Shown here piece after piece: positions 54,596-64,000 of a stretch of DNA of 64,000 nt. The notes below the pieces were generated by a model that made no database searches, was not told the origin of the DNA, and saw nothing but the letters and a program-made list of their open reading frames with translations. A program made the translations under genes and the position numbers. Every line of letters begins with the position of its first letter. Position 1 is the first letter of the stretch. This DNA comes from Akebia trifoliata (lineage: Eukaryota; Streptophyta; Magnoliopsida; Ranunculales; Lardizabalaceae), in NCBI GenBank assembly GCA_017979445.1, contig CM030708.1:27995613-28059612 (forward strand). Direction: 5' to 3'.

Positions 54596-56940
54596 AGTTA
54601 TCATTGAAGATTCAAAAAATTAGATAACTCCAACTTATAAAAAACCTAGTCAATTTCTATGTCGAGTTTGAGATTTACAACATAAGCAAGGGTGCGGCTT
54701 GGATAATTTAAAATGGAAATGCTTTGCCGATAGTGATATACATTATTGATCGATACTGAATATTTTAATGTTTATGTGACAATTAAATAGTGCCCATCCT
54801 AAGATTTATGTGACAAACAAATATTTTATCGTAGTCTAATAAAAAAATTTACTTAAGAAAATATTTAGCTTTGTTTTAAAAAAAAAATTAAGGGTTTTTT
54901 TCACTAGAGGTTATAGATTTTAGGTAGTTTCTCATGGAATAATAAAGTCAAGAGGGGTATATCATGAGTTTGAAAACATAAGAGGGTAGCTCAAACATAA
55001 ACCTAAATACCAAGGTGTATGTCAAAATTACCCTTGTGTATCTCTGTGGAGACAAGGTAAGTGCTCCAACATTTTTTTAAAATAAAAAAAATAAAAAAAA
55101 TAAAAAATCTTATCCAATACTTTTTCTTTTATAATGGGCGTGTTAACATCCTCCCTTTAAAAAAAGGAAAAAAAATAAAAAAAAATAAAAAAAGCACAAA
55201 TGGATTAACGCCCATTATGATGAAAAATATGTCCAATAGCCCTTTGTCTCTTAAAGCCAAAACATATTTTAACTTAGTATTTGAAGAATTCTTTTAAAAG
55301 TTATCATTAGGCCCAAAAAGTCACCAAATGACATTAATCTTACTTTTTTCACCAAATTTTCCTTTTTTTTTTTTTTCTTTTTCTTTTTCTTTTCCTTTTT
55401 GTGAAGGATTAAAGCTCCCTTGAAAGTTTAAACTCTTAATTCTGATTCGAATCAACTCCATAAATCTTGAAAGTTTAAAATCTTAATTCTAATACTAAAT
55501 AATTTAAACCTGTTCAGTGTTCCAAAATTGCTGCTTACTTCAAGATTAAAATAATAAAGACCCACACCAAAATGGCATGTGGCACACTTTTGTTCGATAT
55601 ACGAGATAACGAGTGTCAATGGGGTACCATCTAATAAACAGGATCAGAACCAAAAATCAAGATTCAATCACTTTTTTTATTATACCCAATTGTAATCGAA
55701 TCAGAATCGATTCAATTTTACAAATTTTGTATAATGGATATTTGGTTCCATATAAATAAACACACATCCCACTTTCATGAATAAATGTGGAATCGATCAC
55801 CAAAAGAAAAGCCCTTGCCAATTGTCAGTTTGATCTTCGTTGTGTTTTATCTCTCTAATAACGGGAAAACTTCTTATTTTGAACAAGAATGTGAGGAAAG
55901 GGCTTCTCATGTTTTGAGGTCGTCTCGATATGTTTATCTCTAACAACAAAATATATCTAAACAAGTATTGGGCATAATGACTAGGAATTCCCTCCAAAAT
56001 ATAGAGATTTCTAGTATGTGTGGTTTGTGGGTTATTTGAATCTAATCAGGGATTTGTGCCATATATAGTGGTATCCCAAATATTAACAAAAAATAAAATA
56101 AGAGCGTGATATAAATAAGAAAGTCTATTGTAATGTTTAGAAAAGGGTTTCCACCAAAGCTTTGAGGTTTGAAATGGAATGAATTATTATCCAAATGGAG
56201 GAATTGCTACACTACTTGATAAATTTTCATGTTTTTGGACCTTTTTTGAAACTAAATTACTTATCATTTAGAATCTTAATCACTAGGTATCCAGATTTCA
56301 AGATCCAATCCCACTTTTCATATTTGAATCAAACTAGAAAGAAAAATATGATGATTCATGGCTCTTTAAGAGCAACTACAACGCACCAAAGATCAGGATT
56401 AGAGCCAAAACCCTTCGAAAGCACTTAACTATGGCCCTCTAATTTGAAATTCTTGACGGGAGAGAGTGAGACAAAAGAAAAGAGTGAGTTTCTCTCTCTA
56501 GCAGATATGCGCACATCACATCTCGTCTCATTATCTGATACTGAGACGCCTCGGTGATACGTATAAAACTTTAGGTATTAATTTATTCCATTAATAGATT
56601 CTTGATTCTTTGGGTAAAGGTTTTCCAAGAACCTTGATAGATAGATAGATAGATTCTTTAAGAAATGTTAAATGCATCAAATGAAATAAAATCATTAAAA
56701 TACTTCTCTCATTAACCTTGGAAAGTGTATAACCTCATAATAGGCTTTACAATATCTCATCACCTTGTACTACCAATCCAATCCAAGGTACACAAAACCC
56801 TTTATAATTTTTACATTAAATTTCAAACTACATACCCCACCCCACATCAGCATATACTAGGCCCACAAAAAAAAAAGAGAAATCATTCTGATTAACGATT
56901 TCAGACCATTGGATTAGAGCTGCATCTTCTTCATCAAATT
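54596..56940. other. Intergenic, no gene recognised
   Basis: AT-rich. (AAAAAAT)n near 55081-55100 and 55170-55190, and ATAG tetranucleotides at 56638-56655. The part just left of 56941 is the probable 3' UTR of the gene on the minus strand. Confidence 0.45.
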
Positions 56941-58305
56941 TCATACAGAACATGTGGGGACCAGACATCTTGAAAAGAATCCACCAAACATTTTCTTCTG
57001 CACAAAAACAAATAAAAATTAATAAAATTGAACTAAAAATAGACAAAAATTTGGAGAAAAAAAAAAAAGCATCATGGGTTAGTTAGATACCCTTTTACGG
57101 TTAGTGTAGAGAAGCTCAGGAGGAATTTTATAGAGATCCTCATCAACAGCTTTAGGCCTCCTAACTTGTGGTGCAGATTGTTGTTTTCTTGCTGGCTCTG
57201 TTACGTCATAAACCCTACCTTGCTTTTTCGGTTCCTTGACATGCGAGTAACGTTTCTCTGTTACCTTTGTCTGCAAATTATTCCACCAACATAACCCATT
57301 ATTACATCATACATACATACATACATACATACATAAACATGATCTACATTCATTATCCACTTGGACATAGCCCTCTAATTTTGGTAAATATTTGACACTC
57401 ACTTATGTTGTTAAATTGATGGCATACCCACTTGACATCGGTCTTCTTTAATGTTCACTAAAAAAAATTGACCTAAATACCCTCTCATGTTTAATTTCTT
57501 CACAAAACCAGTCATCTTGAACCTCTTGGGTCCGCTCATCTCCAAAATACTCGAATTACAAAGAACATGAAAGTATTTTTGGTAGAAAAATCCAGGAATT
57601 TCTAAATTGGAGTTGTGGTTGACATTTTGTAAGAAATTTGGCTAGAGGTTGAAGATGGGGGCATTTAGGTCATTTTTACTAGTTTACAAGAGGTGAACAA
57701 TGTCGTGCGAATATCCAACGAACGGATGAGATGATAAGAGATTCCAAAGAAATGAAATCTCTAGGAACAGAGTTTCAGAAACAATTTGAGGTTGAGAAAT
57801 CAGATAAACCATTTAGTTATCTCATCTTACAAAGAGATAAGTTAAAGTGCTCACGTGTTCTATTCCCATTGGACCGAATTCATTTGGAACGTAGCACAAC
57901 ATAAGTTCATCTAACCAAAATAGGACACGTGGCTGTAACATTTAACGGAGCTTCCCAGATGATGAAGTAAGGAATCGATTTCATACCTTTCTGCGAGGAA
58001 CAACTGTAATTGTTGGTTTCTTGAGATCTGCACCGTACAAATCACCTCCAACATACAAATCTTGTTCACCAGAGCTGTACCGTATCAAACCCGCTTGTCT
58101 TGCAGACTCGAAATACTGTGTAATTGGTAAACCATCTGAGTAATCCCAGTTCCCAAACGCAGGAATCTGACTCCTCTTGAACTCCTATTAAAAATTACAA
58201 AAAAAATTACAAAAAAATCTAAAAAATTAAAAAAGAAAAAAGAAAAAAACCCAAGTGAGAGGAGGGGAGGGGAGAGGTTGGGTTGAATAAACAACTTACA
58301 TCCAT
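56941..58305 (-). CDS. RIN4/NOI-like small protein, four exons, 146 aa
   Basis: CDS exons on the minus strand: 58305-58300 (MD), 58184-57987, 57270-57091 and 56997-56941 (stop TGA). All introns have GT-AG ends and fall between codons. The N-terminus EFKRSQIPAFGNWDYSDG followed by ITQYFESARQAGL fits the NOI/AvrRpt-cleavage pattern P-x-F-G-x-W-D...T..F..AR of RIN4 relatives, here IPAFGNWD. Next come DLYVGGDLYGADLKKPTITV, VPRRK, a basic central part and RPKAVDEDLYKIPPELLY. The end KKMFGGFFSRCLVPTCSV holds two Cys as in the acylated tails that anchor RIN4 proteins to the plasma membrane. The first coding exon has only two codons. I infer membrane association and an immune-related role from family resemblance only. 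Reading through the last donor would give an alternative V-S-N end at 57079. Confidence 0.85.
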
Positions 58306-58500
58306 GGAGATTGGAAAGGAGAAAGTGAGAGAATGTTCTTCAGTTGCAGTGGGGTTTGTTGTTTAGTTCTTGGTGTTGTTGGGTTGGTGTGGAAGAAGTG
58401 AAGAGAAGGGGAAGAGGAGACAAAAGAGAGAACAGTAAAGTTGAAGGATGATGGGTCTGGAGATCCAGAGCATAAATTCTGATCTAAATAAATAGAGATT
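58306..58500 (-). promoter_or_regulatory. 5' UTR and core promoter of the RIN4/NOI-like gene
   Basis: A pyrimidine/A-rich leader free of upstream ATG precedes the start codon. A TATA-like TATTTATTTA lies near 58483-58492 on the minus strand, which would place the transcription start near 58455. Inferred from sequence only. Confidence 0.4.
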
Positions 58501-58791
58501 CACAGAGAGAGGAAAAAAACCCTGATTTTACATTTTGAATTATGATTCTGTGCTTCAGAGAGTTGATAAGCTATACAACTCCAGATCTCAGTACGGCTAT
58601 TATTATTTGCCTTACAGGCAGGGTCATGTGGGGCTCTTCTCGACTTTGAAAATTGGATGAATTTCTGCCGCGTCTCGCGTAAGCCGTGTTGATTCGGATA
58701 TAAATCCTTAAGTGGCACTCAAAAACACGGTCAATCCTTTATATGGTCACTCGTTCCGTCCAACATTTTCCCTTACTAAAATAACAAGTTG
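58501..58791. other. Upstream flank, nothing recognised
   Basis: Upstream region of the RIN4/NOI-like gene. No repeat or gene recognised. Confidence 0.4.
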
Positions 58792-59761
58792 CTATTGTCA
58801 AACCCACTTTTCTAATACCACCCCAATTCATATGTAAAGTTTTTTTTTTTGACACGTGTGAAATTTATGTCCAAATTTCAATTTTGGTATATTATTCATT
58901 TTAATTTTCAAAATATATATTTTGTACGGTTAAAATCTAATGAACGGTTCTGATAGATTCTGTTTCACTAATTCGAAGTCACTTTGATCATCTCCCTCAT
59001 AGCAGCGATGAGATACCTAATAAAATCATTCTGACGCTCAAGTTAAAGAATCAAAAGAATAGTCTAAAGTACTAGTTGACTCCTAGTTTGTCCAAAAGAT
59101 CATTTTATCAATGTTTACTATACTATTTATAATTTCTAACTGCGAATCAGGGTTTTCCTCTTTTCGGACGACAATCCTGAGATATTCCATGATTCTATGA
59201 ATTCACTTACCGAATGAAGATTTTTAAGTTAATTGTATTATGCTGCAGAGATCTCCTCCAAGATCTCTAGAATTGACATGTGCATATCTGACTTACCATT
59301 ACTCTCTGATCAGGTCTGCCTTGCTTGTAGATCAAATTTCATTTAATGTTATGCTGTCCTTCTAGTCAAATTAGAGAGATTTCTGTTATGATCTGTCTAG
59401 TTTGAAGGACAGCGCCTATATATTGACTTGCGCTTGGTACCACTTAATCGGTTTGGACACATATACGATTTTAATAATTGCACAATTATTTTTCTTTACA
59501 TATTTCAAGTGAATTTGACATTTTTATGACTAGTGAATTCGCTAGTATATCTACGAATTCTTAAATATTAAAAATGACAAATTCATGAGTTCTTAGATTA
59601 TAAAATTGACGATCGTATGTTTTAAGAATTAAAATAAAGTGTACCAAACTCATAATGTTTTCATATTCAAACTCACGAAATGAAGATTCACCTTAAATAA
59701 ATCACTAAGAATAAACACATATATCTTAGGGTGGTGTTATCAAAAGTTGTTGAGGCAATAG
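58792..59761. mobile_element. Possible 970-bp non-autonomous element
   Basis: CTATTGTCAAACCCACTTTT with TACCACCCCAA at the left is mirrored by TAGGGTGGTGTTATCAAAAG and TTGAGGCAATAG at the right. This is the terminus family of the 107-bp MITE at 4883. The interior has no transposase. The ends are imperfect (about 35 bp). Confidence 0.45.
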
Positions 59762-62700
59762 AATCTCTCCATTTATGTTTCAATTCATTTGGAAAATATC
59801 CCTCGTTCACCAAAGATACCAAGACACGATTGGACTCATTTTGAATCTCATAAGACGTGTGAAGTTTGGGAAGCTAATCAACAACCGGGAGTAGCAGATC
59901 AACACTTTTCACACTCTGCAATAGAGAGAGAATTCTTTATCAACTTTTCTTTTTTCAACTTTGCTTTTTCCACTCGTTGCCAATTGTATCATGTCGATCA
60001 GGCGTTAAAGAAGGCTTTATTTACCCGAATCTCGAGGTTTACAGCAGACAAGATTCTGACCCACGAACGCATGGGGAAGGGTGCGAGCTAGAGATAAAAC
60101 CTAAAGCAGGTAAAAGTGTCCCTTTTCTTTTTTTCCCTCACCTAAGATAATAATACCTCGTGGAGCGAAATACTCTGTTATTTTGACTTAAATACGCTTT
60201 GAGCCTTGCGCAGAGAGGGGTCTGAGTCTTCGCTCTATTTCACGCTGACAATGGGTGCCCAAATCCCAATGGACCTCTTACCCGATTGGACCGGTTATTA
60301 GTTTTTTTTACCCATTTCGGATCCGAATATAAACGACAAATTACTCTAGCCCACCCGTTTAGTTCAGGTTTTAACTTTTTTTTTTTTTTAGTATGGTTTC
60401 ATTTTGACTTATCCTGGTGCGATCGTTCCTTGGTGAAATAAATATACAATAAAGTGTAAATGTTTAAAATTTTGTTTTAATTCAAAAAAATTAAATAATT
60501 TTACTTTTACTTTTATTTTTTATATTGGAGCAAGTTTCCAAGAGTCCGACTTTGAAATTTGTTTTAATTCTAAAAAATTAAATAATTTTATTTTTTACTT
60601 TTTGTTTTTTTTATGTTTATTTCTCGCCCTACTCATTTAGTAATATTTGGATGCCTCCTTGAAAACTCATTTTGGGTACCAAAATTTTGAAGCAAGATGG
60701 ATGATTGGATATTTGATTGAACTCATTTTGGTGCTCGTTCAAACAAGTTTCATCACTGAGCCCACTGAAAATTAATTAAGTTAATTGAAATAAGTCAAAT
60801 TTTAGTGCAATGTTAGCGTAGAGCACACACGAAGCACAAATGTTGTGGACTTATGGCAGGGGAGGAGGAGAGGTTAAAGATTTGGATAATTCCTTGTTCG
60901 GAAATCTTGCTTTGACAATCATGGTTTGAACAAAATCCATTAAAAAAATAGATAATATATTACATTTTTCTGAGATTCATTGTTCAAAATGTCAATTATG
61001 TCGTCCGACTGTTAAACATATCACTAGAATAGATTTTTATATTTTGTTTTCGTTTTAGTTTGAAAATTAAGTCCTTTTTTTTTTACGCATATAGTAGGTA
61101 AAATGTCAAATCAATGCAAAGTAAGTTTTGAAATGATAAGTGAGTTTAATGACTCAAATCATAATCAACGCCTTCGTTGATCAATTGTAATTTTGCCAGT
61201 CAAGTCATATATTTCTTTAAAAAAAAATTCTCAACATTTGTTCTTCTATCACTCGGTGTCTTTTTTTAATTCTAGGTACTTTCAATAAGGAACTGAGCAT
61301 ATGTGGACTCGTGATTGGGTCCCCTTTGAAAATGATATTGAATGGTTGGTAAATTTTAATAATTACTTATACAAATCTTGAGGATATTGAATTTACTAGG
61401 GTCCTTTTAATGGTAAGGTCTAATCATATATTTTTTATTGGATTAAATTCTTATATCAACATGTCATTCTTCATGTTGATATTAACTGAAATTTTACTGC
61501 ACCCATGTGTAGCATTACACAGATCCCTATGAAAAATACCAAATGGAAATTAAAGAATCCCAAACTTACAATTTTGTCTTTTTGAGATGAGGACAAATAT
61601 TCTTTCAGCTACACATTTGTGGTATGACAAATGTCTCATTTACCTACACCATATATTTTTTTTCTTTCTTCTTCACTTCCTCTAAATTCATTATATCTCA
61701 TCTTTAACCCACTTTATTGTTTTTTCAATTTTTACTCTCTTAACCTCATTTTTTTTTAATAATATCATTCCAACTTTTTTTTGTTTTTTGTTTTTATTAC
61801 CTTAACCCCAAAGAGGATTCCCATGTCAAACTCAAGTTTGATAATAAAAATCAACAACACCTTAATAAATATATGAATAAATTGTGTTAAATCACCATAA
61901 ACATATCGATTTTAACTAGTGGATTGTAGAATGGAAAAAAAAGGTGACAAATAGGAATTCAATTGGTGGCTAGCAAATGATACGTGTAAATCACACTTTT
62001 GATATCCCAGTTTAGTAGCATAAGATGGCCATAGTAGTTGACCAATGCGCAGACATTTTCGTACGACATTAAGATGGATACACTTAACATTAATCCTATA
62101 AAAAATAATGCATGTCGTGTTCTCAATTATTCAAGTTAATACTCTACTAAATTGATCATTGGCTTAAATTTTAGAAATTAATTGAAAAAACATGATTAAA
62201 AATAAGGGGAAACTACTTAAAGCAGTGGAGGATTTGTTTCTAAATACCCCCTAAGTTTTGGACGGTAGCTTGATAGTCCATTTAGTAAACTTTTATTTTT
62301 TAATGATCTCTCATTAATTATTATTGGCGAATTCACCGCTCTTTATTTATTGTCGAGTTCACAACTTTTTATTTATTGCCAATCAGGTACTTCACCACTT
62401 TATATTTAATGTCAAACTCACCACTTTTTATTTATTGTTGAATTTGACAATCACTAAAATGGTGAAGTTGACACTTGTGAAACCCACCCATTTTTTATTT
62501 TCGAGTTTTTTTAAACTAAAATACATGAAAAGATCAACTAAAAACTTGTTTAGATGACTTCAAACCAAAAGAACCCATTCTTAATCACTTTTTCATCTAA
62601 AAACTTAAAATAATAAAAAGTAAGAATGAAAAAATCATAATTTTTTAAATACATCTTCAAAATGTTTGAAAAAATCCATTGAAAATGATTTCTTCCATTG

Positions 62701-63087
62701 AAATGCAAAAAAAATAATTTTTTATTTTTTATTTTTTATGATAACAAAGAGTTTGAATGATTAGGGCATTCAATCGTGAGAAATGTGGTCCATGAAATGT
62801 TAAGAAAAGAAAAATTTACTAAATGGATTATTTAGAGACCGCCCAAAACTTAGGGACTATATAGAAAAAAATCCTTCCACCAGGATCCTTTAAGTAATTT
62901 CCCTCAAAATAATGAAGATAAAGAATAATACAATTTGCACCATACATATTGAGGTGCGAAAACGATTTTTACCCATTAAGAAATACGACATTAAAAAAAA
63001 AAAACACTTTTAGCATTCATGTACGAGTTAGTATTTTTAATATTATATCAACTCATTACTTTAGAATTTTATTTTTGATAACTAGTA
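59762..63087. other. Intergenic, no gene recognised
   Basis: AT-rich. 61660-61820 is pyrimidine-rich and resembles 34750-34960. No coding exon with convincing splice sites was found. Confidence 0.45.
62333..62450 (+). repeat. Degenerate tandem repeat, four units
   Basis: Units near 62333, 62360, 62393 and 62419 share CACCACTTTTTATTTATTG followed by TCGAGTT or TGAATT, with spacings of 26-33 bp. Confidence 0.6.
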
Positions 63088-63335
63088 TCCCTATAAAGAG
63101 TGGATCAAACCTGTATCTAGGTTTTTCCCAAACCCATAAACCATAGTCTTGTACAAGGATTAATCTCAAAGTACAAACAACGCCTGTACATCACACGCAC
63201 TAAGTAAGTGAGGGTGTGCCCTCGTCAATGGCCCCTCAAGAATGGATGCTCATATTGGGTATTGAACTTGTGACCTACGAGCATTAGTATCTAATTGGTC
63301 TGAAATTGCCATTGAGCCAATTCCTTGGAGTTTAA
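63088..63335 (-). mobile_element. tRNA-derived SINE, most complete copy
   Basis: On the minus strand: GGAATTGGCTCAATGGCAAT (A box), then GGTCACAAGTTCAATACCCA (B box), then the body GAGGGCACACCCTCACTTAC and GTGCGTGTGATGTACAGGCG, then a 3' part (ACAAGACTATGGTTTATGGG, CTAGATACAGGTTTGATCC) shared with the copies at 19935 and 44557. Reference copy for this family in the window. Confidence 0.75.
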
Positions 63336-64000
63336 TTCATCTTGTTATTTACATTAAAAAAATCAATTATCTTTACTATTATAACAAGAAAAGGAGGGAA
63401 GAAGTTGGCACCAAAATTTGAGTGGCCGTAAATGCCCTCACTTTTTTAATTTAAATTTAATATAAGTAAGGTCATTTTAATAAATGGATTATGTTAAAGT
63501 ATGCCCTTAAGGCATGTTTCAAGATGCATTAAGTAGGAAAATAAAATTTGGAGGTATATGTAATGCATCTTAATCTATGCCCTAAGTTTTCAAAATTACA
63601 AAACGTATCATTTTTACAATGTAATAATCCCTTAGATTCATAAATGAACTTGGGGTGGTGTTAACAAACTATGGTGTGGCAATAGAAACACTGGAAGTAC
63701 ACAAATATAAACAAGGTACAATTGACAGTTCTGAGTATTTACAGGTACCCGTACCCGAACCGAATCTAAAACCCGAATACTCCCACCACAAACGTGGGGT
63801 GGGACCCGCACCAAGTGAAGACAACAAGAGTTTTGACTAAAATAGGTCAAAGAGGCAACCGTCGGCAATGAAGGGTGGGCTCTTTGCTCTGTCAAGTTTA
63901 ACCTTTTTTTCCTTCAAACAGGTGAGCAGGTGAGCACGCTTTCCAATGTAAGCTTTTAATTAGTCTGTGAGGTGTCACGTGACACACACGCGCCCTTATT
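63336..64000. other. Intergenic; one MITE terminus
   Basis: 63648-63686 carries a single TTGGGGTGGTGTTAACAAAC...GGCAATAG terminus of the 4883-type family. Nothing else recognised. Confidence 0.4.

Noticed and set aside
59789..60091. 100-residue open frame starting MENIPRSPKIPRHDW
   Set aside because: No recognisable domain, no splice context and no conservation clue. Kept as intergenic.
63655..63840. Open frame MVLTNYGVAIETLEVHKYKQ
   Set aside because: It begins inside a MITE terminus and shows no domain or splice signals.

Overview
The window is nuclear DNA from a flowering plant. It is AT-rich, has spliced genes with GT-AG introns, and is packed with plant-type Ty3/Gypsy, LINE, CACTA, SINE and MITE sequences. 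The species cannot be told from the sequence alone. I see only one gene that looks fully intact: a four-exon, 146-codon RIN4/NOI-like gene on the minus strand at 56941-58305. Nearly everything else is a gene fragment, a pseudogene or a mobile element.

Region by region. 1-11.4 kb: isolated exons of at least five unrelated genes, all on the plus strand (an unrecognised gene, a STRUBBELIG-type LRR exon, an aldo-keto reductase last exon, bHLH-MYC_N exons and GH1 beta-glucosidase exons). Two sets of these lie just left of two related CACTA 3' ends (4335 and 11391). 11.4-17.6 kb: a minus-strand Ty3/Gypsy 5' half (gag, leader, primer site, LTR) whose leader is interrupted by a 1740-bp solo LTR with a perfect 5-bp target duplication. 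17.7-20.8 kb: a TA-flanked MITE, a repeated leader module, an 846-bp ORF made of 11-residue repeats, a SINE and a C-terminal exon of an RLCK-VII kinase. 21.1-22.7 kb: a foldback element with terminal repeats of about 440 bp. 23.0-25.7 kb: a diverged relative of the repeat ORF, then a broken RLCK-VII kinase. 25.8-30.5 kb: a LINE cut by a CACTA end, an NPF4-like transporter pseudogene and a truncated LTR. 31.9-34.3 kb: a second broken RLCK-VII kinase.

35.5-43.0 kb is the most unusual part. Fourteen palindromic elements and one truncated copy sit head to tail or head to head, and nearly every junction is a (TA)n microsatellite. They are followed by seven copies of a 100-bp unit. That unit resembles the leader found upstream of the repeat ORFs. 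43.6-44.3 kb: a second intact 11-residue-repeat ORF within a duplicated block of about 1.9 kb. 45-51 kb: a Gypsy integrase fragment, a second LINE and the 5' end of a second Gypsy element. 51-64 kb: sparse, with small palindromic MITEs, the RIN4/NOI-like gene and a SINE.

The best candidate for something undescribed is the 11-residue-repeat family. Two open copies share a conserved leader, N-terminus, C-terminus and downstream block, and a third diverged copy lies just before a kinase. It is unknown whether any copy makes protein. The kinase, transporter, glycosidase and reductase pieces all have lesions or are single exons, so no pathway can be inferred from them.
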